Shown one piece after another: positions 1 to 8,378 of a stretch of 64,000 nucleotides of DNA; position 1 is the first letter of the stretch, and each line of letters begins with the position of its first letter. The translations under genes and the position numbers were made by a program. The stretch comes from Methanobrevibacter sp. Its GTDB lineage: Archaea; Methanobacteriota; Methanobacteria; Methanobacteriales; Methanobacteriaceae. The DNA is taken from the NCBI GenBank assembly GCA_017652345.1, contig JAGCBE010000040.1, forward strand, positions 29,457 through 93,456, written 5' to 3'. The notes beneath the pieces were generated by a model. That model was not told where the DNA came from. It saw nothing but the letters and a program-made list of their open reading frames with translations, and did no database searches.

Positions 1-83
1 CTGATTTCTATGTACATAGCATTAATTACAATGCAAAGCTAGACGAAACATTAATTGTATTTAAAATGAATGGAGAAAATTAA
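1..83 (+). CDS. C-terminal end of an unidentified protein
   Basis: An open frame enters from the left edge and ends at TAA 81-83, giving about 26 residues that finish DETLIVFKMNGEN. The stop overlaps the next start codon as TAATG, and a GGAG Shine-Dalgarno at 72-75 lies inside the last codons. This is typical phage operon packing. There is too little sequence to assign a family. Confidence 0.55.
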   Translation, partial: DFYVHSINYNAKLDETLIVFKMNGEN

Positions 84-310
84 TGCGAGAAACTAAAAAA
101 GACAGAGAATACCATAAGATAATGGCTAATAAACCCAAAAGGAAACTAAATAAATCCGCTGAAGATTTAGATTTTGAAGAATCTATGAAAATGGATTATA
201 TTTTTAGAGGTAAGTTAAAGCCTTGGTATAAATCAAAACATAAGTGTGAAAAACGAAAAGTTAGATATAGAAAAAGATTAACAATTAAAGAGCAATTAGA
301 AGATAGGTAA
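83..310 (+). CDS. small basic hypothetical protein
   Basis: A 75-residue protein very rich in Lys and Arg (KPKRKLNK near the start, RKVRYRKR near the end) with an acidic middle (AEDLDFEESMKMD). The composition suggests nucleic-acid contact, but no family is recognised. It starts on the TAATG overlap with the upstream gene and is followed after a few bases by the next gene, so it sits in one operon with it. There is no signal peptide or membrane segment. Confidence 0.6.
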   Translation: MRETKKDREYHKIMANKPKRKLNKSAEDLDFEESMKMDYIFRGKLKPWYKSKHKCEKRKVRYRKRLTIKEQLEDR

Positions 311-315
311 ATAAT

Positions 316-705
316 ATGTTGATTCAAAATGATAATTTTTTTGAACTAATAGGTTTAACTACACAATTAAAATACTTAATGAAAAATATACTTGAAAGAC
401 ATGGTACTGTACATCCAAAATTAAACAAGGATGATTATAAACATATAAAAGATGCTAATGAATATGGCTCATTTCCGAGTTTATATAATATAAATGAAAT
501 GAATGGTAAAACTTATATTGGTAGAATTGAAAGTTATTTAAAGTTTTTAAAAGATACATTAGAAATGGAAGAAAAAATAACTACTGAACCAATAGATAGT
601 ATTATCAGTTCAAGATTAAAAAAATTATGGAAAGAAACAAAAACTGTAATGAAACTTTATGAAAATGATTATGATTTTACAGAAGATACTTTAGGTGACA
701 TTTAA
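316..705 (+). CDS. hypothetical protein, 129 aa
   Basis: The product is a probably helical protein of 129 residues with no motif I recognise. It lies five bases after the upstream stop and two bases before the endonuclease-like gene at 708, so it is part of the same transcript. Codon use is as AT-rich as that of its neighbours. Function unknown. Confidence 0.6.
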   Translation: MLIQNDNFFELIGLTTQLKYLMKNILERHGTVHPKLNKDDYKHIKDANEYGSFPSLYNINEMNGKTYIGRIESYLKFLKDTLEMEEKITTEPIDSIISSRLKKLWKETKTVMKLYENDYDFTEDTLGDI

Positions 706-707
706 TT

Positions 708-1832
708 ATGAATATAATTTATAAATGTAAATTATGCCCTTATCAAACAAAGAAAGTAAGAGAGTTTGGTTATCATATACGAAAAGAACACAATTATACT
801 AATGAAGTATATTTTAATAAGTATATGAAAGAAATTGGTGAAGGTTATTGTTATTATTGTGGTAAACCAACTGGATTTTTATCATTACAAAAACGATATA
901 AAACACATTGTAATATGTCTTGTTCAATAAAAGACCCAATAATTCAAAATAAAATGAAACAAAATTGTTTAGAAAAAACTGGATATGAAAATAAAATGCA
1001 AGATCCTGAATATAGAAAACAATGGGAAAAGAATTTTGAAGAAAAATATGGTGTTAAAAATCCAGGACAAAAATTTAGAAATGAGGATAAATTTAAGAAA
1101 ACATGTAAAGATTTATATGGTGGTTGTGGTAAAGCATCTGAAATAATAAACAAAAAATGTGAACAAACAAATTTAAAAAATACAGGACATGTATGGGCGA
1201 ACAATACTGAAAAATTAAAAGAAACAAATCTTAAAAAACGAGGTGTTGAATATACAATAGGACCTGAATATACAAAAAAGATGTTTAATGTAAATAATGT
1301 TTCTCAATTAGATTCTATAAAAGAAAAGAAAATTGAAACCTGTAGATTACACTATGGATGTGATAATCCTTCACAATCAGAAGAAATAAATAAAAATAAG
1401 AAAAAGAAATATACTTATAATAATATAAATTTTGATAGTAGTTGGGAAATAGCCTATTATATTTGGCTTACTGATAATAAAATTCCATTTGAATACCATC
1501 CAAAAGATAAATTCGTATATGTTGTTAATAATTCAATTAAATTTTATTTTCCAGATTTTAAAGTTAATAATGAATTTATTGAAATTAAAAGTTTACATTT
1601 TTTTGTAAATAAAAATCCAAATGGAAATATGATAAATCCATATAAACGAAATAAATATACTCCTGAAGAATTAAAAATAAGAGATGATATAATGGAAGCC
1701 AAACATCAATGTATGATTGAAAATAATATAAAAATTTTGACAGATTGTTCAATTTATATAAGATATGTTAATCAAAAATATGGTAAAAATTTTTTAAAAA
1801 CATTAAAAATAAAGGTAAAAAATAATGAGTAA
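708..1832 (+). CDS. homing endonuclease-like protein with zinc finger and PD-(D/E)XK-like C-terminus
   Basis: A free-standing endonuclease-like gene of 374 aa. The N-terminus has a C2H2-type finger (CKLCPY..., then HIRKEHN) and a second Cys pair (CYYCGK). The middle carries repeated 'K-Y-G-V' segments, as in KYGVKNPGQ. The C-terminus (about residues 240-320) has WEIAYYIWL, then PDFKVNNEFIEIKS, with the D...E-x-K spacing of a PD-(D/E)XK or VSR-like nuclease. The C-terminal third closely matches the protein at 30070-31116. It ends eight bases inside the topoisomerase gene. In T4, mobile endonuclease genes also interrupt the gene 39/60 region. Specificity is unknown. Confidence 0.7.
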   Translation: MNIIYKCKLCPYQTKKVREFGYHIRKEHNYTNEVYFNKYMKEIGEGYCYYCGKPTGFLSLQKRYKTHCNMSCSIKDPIIQNKMKQNCLEKTGYENKMQDPEYRKQWEKNFEEKYGVKNPGQKFRNEDKFKKTCKDLYGGCGKASEIINKKCEQTNLKNTGHVWANNTEKLKETNLKKRGVEYTIGPEYTKKMFNVNNVSQLDSIKEKKIETCRLHYGCDNPSQSEEINKNKKKKYTYNNINFDSSWEIAYYIWLTDNKIPFEYHPKDKFVYVVNNSIKFYFPDFKVNNEFIEIKSLHFFVNKNPNGNMINPYKRNKYTPEELKIRDDIMEAKHQCMIENNIKILTDCSIYIRYVNQKYGKNFLKTLKIKVKNNE

Positions 1833-3718
1833 TTATGGTTCAAATAGTATTGAATTTTTAAAAGGATTGGAAACAGTTCGTGTTCGCCCAACTATGTATA
1901 TTGGAGCGGTATCTGGTAATCCATCAGATGGATTATATAGACTTTTTAGAGAACGGACTTGATAATGCGATTGACGAATACCTTGCTGGCTACAATAAAA
2001 ACATCTGGGTATTCTACAATACCAAGACTAAACAAACTACTGTTGTTGATAATGGTAGAGGTATTCCAGTTGGTTGGAATGAAAAAGCACAAATGAACTC
2101 ATTGACACTTGTATTTACTCAATTGCATGCAGGTGGTAAGTTCAATCACGATGCTTATAAGACTTCATCTGGTTTGAATGGTATTGGTCAAAAGGCTATT
2201 GCAGCACTTTCTAAGCAACTTCAAGTGTGGTCAAACAATAGCAGTGACAACTGGTTCTACACACAAACATTTGAAAAAGGTATTGTAACAAGTGAAGTAT
2301 CTCGTTGTAGATTGCCTGAAGAATATAAGGGTTTGATTAAGAAGAAAGGTACGATTGTTCAATGGACTCCAGACGAAACAATTTTTACTGATTCTACAGA
2401 TTTGGATTTACCTCGTTTGAAGAAGGAACTTGGTGATATTCAATATCTTTGCCCTGGTCTTCATATTCATTTGTTGATAGATGACAATGAAGAAATTGAA
2501 TTTTATTCTGAAAATGGTTTGACAGAATTGGTATCTCATAGTGAAGATGATACTGTATTCACATTTCAAGACGATTTTACTGATGTTGCAGTAAATTTCA
2601 CGAAGCAAGATGGTAATACATTCAAATCATTCGTTAATGTTTGCTATACAAATCTTGGTGGTACACATTTGAATGGCTTGAAGAAAACTATTTGCAATGT
2701 TATTAAAGCCAATAGTAAGAAGAAGATTCTAAACGATGATATTCTTGAAGGTGTTATTGGTGCAATTCACCACAAGATGTCTGACCCACAATATCAAGGT
2801 CAGACCAAGAATGAATTGACTAATACTCCAGTTGAAAAGGAAATCATTGAGAAGTTGACTGGACCTATGGAAAAATTCTTTAGGAAGAATAAGGACCTTC
2901 TAAACCGAATTGTTGAATATGCTGAAAAGATGTTTGAACAAAAGGAAAAAATGAAGGCTTCTAAGGATTTGCTTAAAGGTCTAAAGACATTGAATGCTGG
3001 TAGTAAGTATATTAGTGATAAGTTCCTTGATGCCGATAGACGCAAATATAAGAATCCAAAAGACTTGGAAATGTTCATCGTGGAAGGTGATTCTGCTGGT
3101 GGTCACTTCAAACAAGCTAGAGAAGGATTCCAAGGCGAATTGAAACTAAAGGGAAAAATCATTAATGCAGCTAAAGCAACACCTGAAGAATTGTTTGGCA
3201 AACCACAGAAGAAAGGTGAAGCAAAATGTGAAGGTAATAGAGAAATCAAGGACCTTGTTGCTGCACTTGGTTGTGGTATTCAAGCTGATTATGATGAATC
3301 AAAACTTAGATTTGGTAAAGTAATTCTATTGACTGATGCTGATACTGATGGTGGTCACATTTCAAATTTGTGTACAGCATTCTTCGTTAATTATATGCCA
3401 GACTTAATCAAGAATGGTCACCTTTATATAATTGACGCACCATTGTTTATGGCTACAGGTTCTAAACAGAAAGTATTCGGAATGACTCGTGGTGAAGTTG
3501 ATAAACAAATGAAACAATTGAAATGTTCTGATTATACAGTAACTCGATTGAAAGGTTGGGGAGAATGTACACCAGAACAATTGAGTGAAATTTGTTTGAA
3601 TCCACAAACTAGAAAGTTAATTCAAATCAAATGGACTGATGTGACTGAAAAAGCATGTGAGGACACTATGGGTGAAGGTACTGCATTCCGTAAAGAATTA
3701 CTTGGTATTGATAAATAA
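1825..3718 (+). CDS. 39: DNA topoisomerase II large subunit (gp39/gp60 type), with +1 frameshift
   Basis: ATP-dependent type II topoisomerase subunit, GyrB/ParE-like. The true start is ATG 1825, preceded by AAAGG, which encodes MSNYGSNSIEFLKGLETV and VRPTMYIGA, the usual N-terminus. This frame stops at TGA 1960. The rest lies in the +1 frame. Skipping the C of CGG at 1954 joins FRE to GLDNAIDE, restoring the GHKL catalytic Glu43 and Asn47 at the correct four-residue spacing. Downstream are DNGRGIP, the TOPRIM motifs EGDSAGGH and DTDGGH, and a complete C-terminus, so T4 genes 39 and 60 are fused here. The joined product is about 630 aa. It partners with gp52 at 5376. Confidence 0.9.
1954..1957 (+). 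other. CGGA +1 frameshift site in topoisomerase gene
   Basis: The zero frame reads GAA CGG ACT TGA TAA. Skipping one base gives GAA-c-GGA-CTT-GAT-AAT, that is E-G-L-D-N. The frames are confirmed by counting from ATG 1825 (43 codons to CGG) and by the downstream open frame. No Shine-Dalgarno-like stimulator or slippery run like that of prfB is seen next to it. Confidence 0.8.
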
Positions 3719-3740
3719 AGTTCAATATAGGATAAAAATA

Positions 3741-3777
3741 AAAATCTATGGTTGCGAGATACCATAGATTTTTTATA
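3741..3777 (+). terminator. intrinsic terminator after topoisomerase gene
   Basis: Perfect 12-bp stem AAAATCTATGGT (3741-3752) with ACCATAGATTTT (3761-3772), eight-base loop, then a T run. An open frame starting at ATG 3748 would begin inside this hairpin, so that start is rejected. Confidence 0.85.
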
Positions 3778-3786
3778 TTTAAAACA

Positions 3787-4215
3787 ATGAAAAATAAATT
3801 AGAAAAAGATTACGATGAATTTATACATACACTCAAAACTTGTATGAGTGAAAGAGATTTGTTTATGAAAACTTATTCTGACTATGATGAGCATCTTAAT
3901 ATGGAATTGGTTATTGCTAGTGTAAAAGTTAATTGTGTTGTAGATTTTACTTATCATGTAAATGTACTTTACAGTTTTGAATATCCAACAATTGATATAC
4001 CAGTGCAATTTAGTGGTTGCAATGAACAAATACAAATTCAAAAAGAATATATTGACGAATTTTTACATCCAGATAACGAAAATCGTATATTAGCTGATTG
4101 GAGAAATATATATTCTCAATGGTTAGAAATCAAAAAATCTGAAAATAGAGAAATGGCTATTAAAAAATTATTGATTTATAAGCGAACAGATGAAATGAAA
4201 AAGGATTTTGAGTAA
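3787..4215 (+). CDS. small protein of the K-D-F-tail family
   Basis: A 142-residue acidic/basic mixed protein beginning MKNKLEKDYDEF and ending DEMKKDFE. I place the start at ATG 3787 because the in-frame ATG at 3748 lies inside the terminator hairpin. The K-D-F ending is shared with at least fifteen other small proteins in this window. It has no clear Shine-Dalgarno. No enzyme motif is visible, and function is unknown. Confidence 0.6.
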   Translation: MKNKLEKDYDEFIHTLKTCMSERDLFMKTYSDYDEHLNMELVIASVKVNCVVDFTYHVNVLYSFEYPTIDIPVQFSGCNEQIQIQKEYIDEFLHPDNENRILADWRNIYSQWLEIKKSENREMAIKKLLIYKRTDEMKKDFE

Positions 4216-4237
4216 AAATATTTTTACAAAAAATTTA

Positions 4238-4266
4238 TTGTCAAACTTAGAGGTTTTTATTATATT
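4238..4266 (+). promoter_or_regulatory. sigma70-like (probable early) promoter
   Basis: TTGTCA (4238-4243), a 17-base spacer, then TATATT (4261-4266), in a gene-free gap before the gene at 4297. The spacer end and -10 region (TTTTTATTATATTATAA) are nearly identical to the minus-strand promoter at 32041-32069. Confidence 0.6.
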
Positions 4267-4296
4267 ATAATAAAATTTTAACAACGAGGTAATAAT

Positions 4297-4575
4297 ATGA
4301 AGTTTCGCCCAGCATGTTCTGGTTTAGCAATTGACGAAGCAATGGAACGTATGGTTGAATTTGATTCTATGAAGGAATTGAAAGAACACATTCGTCTGTA
4401 TTATCTTGGTATGTACGATGTTGATACTCTTAAATGCCGTGAATATGGTTATGATGACCGAGTTGGTTGGAACACATATTTGGTTACCGCTGATTTGCAT
4501 GAAGGTGGAAAATTGTACAAGGATAGTGCCTTGTTCTTTGCAGATGGTGATATTTCCACACTAAAGGAAGAATAG
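4297..4575 (+). CDS. hypothetical protein, 92 aa
   Basis: A 92-residue soluble protein with a GAGG Shine-Dalgarno at 4286-4289. It contains REYGYDDRVGWNTY and ends in an acidic tail (DISTLKEE). It is the first gene behind the sigma70-like promoter at 4238 and overlaps the next gene as TAGTG. I recognise no family. Its position suggests an early-expressed accessory protein. Confidence 0.6.
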   Translation: MKFRPACSGLAIDEAMERMVEFDSMKELKEHIRLYYLGMYDVDTLKCREYGYDDRVGWNTYLVTADLHEGGKLYKDSALFFADGDISTLKEE

Positions 4576-4886
4576 TGACATATAAAGAATTTGAACAGCT
4601 ATTAGCAGAATTCAATTTACACAAATACAATGAAGGCTCATGTTCTGGTTTTATTAGTCCAGAATATAAGTGGGGAGATTATCCTTTAATTATACTTTTG
4701 GATGAAGGTAAATTGCAAATTAATATGGAATTTGATATAGAAGCTAGAACTTGTTATCATTATTCAAAAAATGTGGTAGTCAGTACAATTGAATCAGCTA
4801 GATATTTTATCTCTAAAATTATGAATAAGAGAAAACGATTTCTTATTCAAAAACGAATGGACAAAATGGCTTATGATTTCATCTAG
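4575..4886 (+). CDS. small protein, MTxxEF...DF family
   Basis: A 103-residue protein translated from GTG 4575, which overlaps the upstream stop. It starts MTYKEFEQLL and ends KMAYDFI, combining the N-terminal MT-[YF]-x-E-F and C-terminal D-F hallmarks of the small-protein family concentrated at 51.8-63.9 kb. The middle (ISPEYKWGDYP) is unrecognised. It overlaps the next gene by 14 bases. Function unknown. Confidence 0.6.
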   Translation: MTYKEFEQLLAEFNLHKYNEGSCSGFISPEYKWGDYPLIILLDEGKLQINMEFDIEARTCYHYSKNVVVSTIESARYFISKIMNKRKRFLIQKRMDKMAYDFI

Positions 4887-5292
4887 TGATGTAATATTTG
4901 AATTGCAAAAGTATAAAGCATTTTTTGAAGAAAACTTTGTACCAATTACAGCCACAAGATATCGCCGTAGTTGGAGATTCATTGACGATTTTCAAACCTA
5001 TTCTGAAAATTCATTTTTGGCCGGAAAACCTATTTTCGTAATTGAACCGCAATTTGATAACAATGTACCAGAATGTTATCTATTTGATTATTCAAACATT
5101 ATCAAAGTAGGTGTTAATGAAGAAAACTATGATGACTTTTTGAATAAGATTCATTTAGAAAGACATGATATTAGGAAATTGACTAAAACACAAATGCAAG
5201 AGATTTTGAAAAACAATGCCTTGGCAGCCAACGAAGTTGCTAAAATCGCAAAACAGATAGAAATGCGTAAAAACATTGATTCAATGTTTTAA
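4873..5292 (+). CDS. hypothetical protein, 139 aa
   Basis: The 139-residue product overlaps the upstream gene by 14 bases, implying translational coupling. It contains VPITATRYRRSW near residue 25 and a Lys-rich helical C-terminus. No catalytic motif is recognised. It is the last gene of the 4297-5292 operon, which ends at the terminator at 5315. Confidence 0.6.
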   Translation: MISSSDVIFELQKYKAFFEENFVPITATRYRRSWRFIDDFQTYSENSFLAGKPIFVIEPQFDNNVPECYLFDYSNIIKVGVNEENYDDFLNKIHLERHDIRKLTKTQMQEILKNNALAANEVAKIAKQIEMRKNIDSMF

Positions 5293-5314
5293 GTTTAATT
5301 AAAACAAAAAATTC

Positions 5315-5346
5315 AAATCCTGCCTTCACTGGTGGGATTTTTTTAT
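5315..5346 (+). terminator. intrinsic terminator
   Basis: Stem AAATCCTGCC (5315-5324) with GGTGGGATTT (5331-5340), including G-U pairs, six-base loop, followed by a T run to 5344. Confidence 0.8.
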
Positions 5347-5360
5347 ATTTGCTAATGCAT

Positions 5361-5368
5361 TATAAATA
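5361..5368 (+). promoter_or_regulatory. T4-type late promoter octamer
   Basis: Exact TATAAATA seven bases before ATG 5376. With T4 geometry (octamer at -13 to -6) the transcript would start within two bases of the start codon. Confidence 0.55.
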
Positions 5369-5375
5369 GGTTATT

Positions 5376-6845
5376 ATGAAAAAGAAAAATACATTAGACG
5401 AATTTTTTGAAGATAACAATTCCAAAACAATTAACGCTGAAGAAATGTTCCATAAGAACATGAAAACTTATGGATTGGATGTTTTGGAAGACCGAGCATT
5501 GGCTGATTTCCGTGATGGTTTGAAACCCGCACAAAGACGATTGATTTGGACAGCCAAAGATTTGAAAGCAACATGGGATAATAAAACAGTAAAGTCTGCT
5601 AGAATCACAGGTGACTGTATGGGTAAATATCACCCACATGGTTCTGCTTATGGTTCTTTGGTGACATTGGCAACAAGTGAATATCCACTGATTTATGGAC
5701 AAGGTAACTGGGGTAGCTTGACTGATGGTCCTGCTGCTGATAGATATACCGAAGCCAAAATTTCCGAAGTTGGTATGAAGATGCTTGAATGTATGGATGT
5801 TGCTGATTACATTCCAAACTATACAGGCGAATTTAAGGAACCTGTTGTATTGACTACCAGATTGCCAAACTTCTTTATCAATGAATGTGCAGGTATTGCA
5901 GTTGGTTTGAGTTGTAATATTCCTTCTCACAATTTGAAAGAAATTGTTGATGCAATGAAGGTTGTTATCAAGAAAGGTCAAGCAACAAAAATCAAAGACA
6001 TTATGAAGGTAATGAAGGGACCTGACCATAAATACGGTGGTAAGATAATTTCTACACCAGCAGAAGTTGAAGCCGTTTATAAGAATGGTGAAGGTTCCAT
6101 TAAGTATGAATGTGATTATACTTTGGTTCGTGAAAAGAAAAATATGTTGCTGACTGTTACTGGTTATTGTCCAGGATTCTCTCCAAACACTTTCATTAAT
6201 AAGATGATTTCCATGATTGACGATGGCGTAGTAATCTATGTGAACGATTCTTCTACGAAGACCGACCCTTGTAAGTTGGAAGTTCTAATCAAGAATGAAG
6301 AAGACTTTGAAAAGAAAATCCACAAGCATTTGATTAAGTCTGAAAGCTATCGTTTCTATGCAATTGAAAGACAGAAGTCTAAAGCAATTGAAAAAGATGT
6401 TGATACAAAGATTCTTATTCCAAATATGTTAGACCTAATGAATATGTGGGTTGATTGGCGTAAGGGTGTTGAAACTAAGATGTGTGAAGTTGAAAAGAAA
6501 CTTGAAGAAGAAAAGAAACAGAAATGTGATTGGAGATTACTTGCTTCACAGAACATTAAGGTCATTGTAAAAGCATTGGAAGAAAAAGACCCAATCAAGT
6601 ACATTGCAGAAAATATGCCTGGTTTGAAGGGTAAATCATTCGCAATGGAAGCTGCAAAATACATTGGTGACCAGCGTGTAATTAGTTTGCAGAAGATTGA
6701 CCAAGACAAAATTAAGACTGATATTAAAGACCACGAAAAGAATATCAAAGCATTGGAATATGATATTGCTCATATTGACGATGTTGTTATTCGTGAATTG
6801 GATAAACTTAAACCATATTATCGTGATAGAAAGTTGAAGGTTTAA
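5376..6845 (+). CDS. 52: DNA topoisomerase II medium subunit (gp52 type)
   Basis: DNA-cleaving subunit of the phage type II topoisomerase, GyrA/ParC-like, 489 aa. It shows ALADFRDGLKPAQRRLIW (residues 41-58), the YHPHGSAYG motif near 85-93, and the active-site tyrosine Tyr124 in DGPAADRYTEAKIS. The C-terminal third is a coiled coil (EVEKKLEEEKKQK). It is slightly longer than T4 gp52 (442 aa). It acts with the large subunit at 1825-3718 in DNA replication. No CGG codon occurs in this gene. Confidence 0.92.
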   Translation: MKKKNTLDEFFEDNNSKTINAEEMFHKNMKTYGLDVLEDRALADFRDGLKPAQRRLIWTAKDLKATWDNKTVKSARITGDCMGKYHPHGSAYGSLVTLATSEYPLIYGQGNWGSLTDGPAADRYTEAKISEVGMKMLECMDVADYIPNYTGEFKEPVVLTTRLPNFFINECAGIAVGLSCNIPSHNLKEIVDAMKVVIKKGQATKIKDIMKVMKGPDHKYGGKIISTPAEVEAVYKNGEGSIKYECDYTLVREKKNMLLTVTGYCPGFSPNTFINKMISMIDDGVVIYVNDSSTKTDPCKLEVLIKNEEDFEKKIHKHLIKSESYRFYAIERQKSKAIEKDVDTKILIPNMLDLMNMWVDWRKGVETKMCEVEKKLEEEKKQKCDWRLLASQNIKVIVKALEEKDPIKYIAENMPGLKGKSFAMEAAKYIGDQRVISLQKIDQDKIKTDIKDHEKNIKALEYDIAHIDDVVIRELDKLKPYYRDRKLKV

Positions 6846-6846
6846 T

Positions 6847-7602
6847 ATGTTAGATTCAAAAATAAATTTAGATGAAATAATGAATATTGAAGGTTTTAGT
6901 TGGAAAGTTCAACTGGCTCTTCTAGATTTAATTTGCCGTATTAAAAATCCAAAGAATGTTTTGGAAATAGGTACTTGGCATGGTCGCAGTGGAGTTATAT
7001 TTTCTTCGTATGTAAACGATAATAAAGGTACATATTGGGGAATTGAACCAGATCCAACTCGTGCTGGAATCACTGAAACAAATTGTAAAAAATATTGTCC
7101 AGATGGTCAAATAGTTATAGAAAGAAATATATCAGATTACAGTGATTTAAAGAAAAACAATATACCTTGGATGGATATAGTTCATATTGATGGTGAACAT
7201 AGTTATACTGCAGTCTTTAATGATTTGAATTTAGCTAGAAAACTTTTATTTAATGATGGTGTAATTATATTGGATGATTTTTATTTTGATATGTACCCAC
7301 AAATTACACAAGCAACATACAAATGGCTTGATATGAATCCTGATTATGTTTTGTTCGCTGCAGGAGTATGTAAAGGATTAATTTGTAGTAAGAAGTATTA
7401 TAAATTTTGGTCTGATACACTTTTAAGTGAAGATTTTGTGACAACATTAAAGGAATGTAATAATGGATATTCAAATAAAATAACAATAACAAGAACATCA
7501 CCATTAATGGATTGTCCGACATTTGGTATTTCTACAAATATTTCGTCTAACAATTTTTTGGGTAATGAAGCCGGTGACGGTTCTCTTGAACATGTATGCT
7601 AG
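6847..7602 (+). CDS. class I SAM-dependent methyltransferase-fold protein (Methyltransf_24-like)
   Basis: A 251-aa protein with the SAM-binding motif LEIGTWHGRSG (39-49), DIVHIDGEHSY (110-120) and DDFYFDMYPQ (143-152). This pattern fits the Methyltransf_24/CmcI group, which often acts on sugars or small hydroxylated substrates. The target here is unknown. It follows gp52 by one base and overlaps a paralogue at 7596 by seven bases. The shared DMYPQ-x-T-x-ATY block shows tandem duplication. Confidence 0.7.
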   Translation: MLDSKINLDEIMNIEGFSWKVQLALLDLICRIKNPKNVLEIGTWHGRSGVIFSSYVNDNKGTYWGIEPDPTRAGITETNCKKYCPDGQIVIERNISDYSDLKKNNIPWMDIVHIDGEHSYTAVFNDLNLARKLLFNDGVIILDDFYFDMYPQITQATYKWLDMNPDYVLFAAGVCKGLICSKKYYKFWSDTLLSEDFVTTLKECNNGYSNKITITRTSPLMDCPTFGISTNISSNNFLGNEAGDGSLEHVC

Positions 7603-8378
7603 TTAAACATGCAAATAATTTTAATGCTAAACTAGATACTTTTAATAATATTGAAGGTTGGTGTAATCAAGAACAATTTTTTTCTCTAGAATTTATACTA
7701 TCATATCTTGATACATTTAATATTACCGGAGATATTATTGAATTAGGTGTATTTACAGGTAAAAGTGCTGGAATTTTCAATAATTATATTAATGAAAATG
7801 AAACACTTAAACTTGTAGATATGAATATGCAATTTGATACTATTAAAGATAATATAAAGAAATTATCTGAAAATACACCAAAAATTGAATGGTATAATGA
7901 TATGACTTGGTGTATTACAAAATTCAAAGAAAAATCAGCAAAATTTATTCATATTGATGCAGGTCATTCTTATAACAATTGTTGGAATGATTTAAATATG
8001 AGTTTACCATTATTGAATGAAAATGGTATTATTGCTGTAGATGATTTCTTTATGGATATTTACCCACAAGTTACTGAAGCAACATATAATTTCGTAGGTG
8101 ACCCAAACCACGGTTTAAGTTTATTCTTGTATGCAGGACATAAAGCATATATTTGTAGAAAAACCCGATTTGATAGTGTTGTAGATTACATAATTAAAAA
8201 CTATAAAAATTTTGTAGATTTAACGAATCAGCCATATTATTTGAATAAATCTAGTTCATTTATTGATTCAAGAACTCTTAGTATTGTACCTATTGGAAAT
8301 AATAAAGATATAAAATATTATAGAGGATTAGACGAAGATAACAGTATATTTCCAAATGATTACATAAATATAATATGA
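7596..8378 (+). CDS. methyltransferase-fold protein, tandem paralogue
   Basis: A 260-aa paralogue of the upstream gene, with IELGVFTGKSAG (48-59), FIHIDAGHSY (117-126) and DDFFMDIYPQVTEATY (149-164). Motif order and spacing match the upstream copy, so it probably uses SAM, though the substrate is not evident. The ATG overlaps the upstream coding end (ATGCTAG). It sits between topoisomerase and tail genes and may belong with the glycan-related genes elsewhere in the window. Confidence 0.68.
   Translation: MLVKHANNFNAKLDTFNNIEGWCNQEQFFSLEFILSYLDTFNITGDIIELGVFTGKSAGIFNNYINENETLKLVDMNMQFDTIKDNIKKLSENTPKIEWYNDMTWCITKFKEKSAKFIHIDAGHSYNNCWNDLNMSLPLLNENGIIAVDDFFMDIYPQVTEATYNFVGDPNHGLSLFLYAGHKAYICRKTRFDSVVDYIIKNYKNFVDLTNQPYYLNKSSSFIDSRTLSIVPIGNNKDIKYYRGLDEDNSIFPNDYINII
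8363..8370 (+). promoter_or_regulatory. late-promoter-like octamer, leaderless geometry
   Basis: CATAAATA followed by TAAT and ATG 8375. It is one base off the T4 late consensus, with exactly four bases before the start codon. The same arrangement occurs at 12073, 32076, 38545 and 45611. Confidence 0.4.

Noticed and set aside
1943..1947. T run as the place of the topoisomerase frameshift
   Set aside because: A shift there would give E-N-G-L-D-N, one residue too many between the catalytic Glu and Asn. The CGG position gives the right spacing and matches the four other sites.
3748..3786. Upstream start for the small gene ending at 4215
   Set aside because: The first 13 codons lie in the terminator hairpin 3741-3772. 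ATG 3787 is better.
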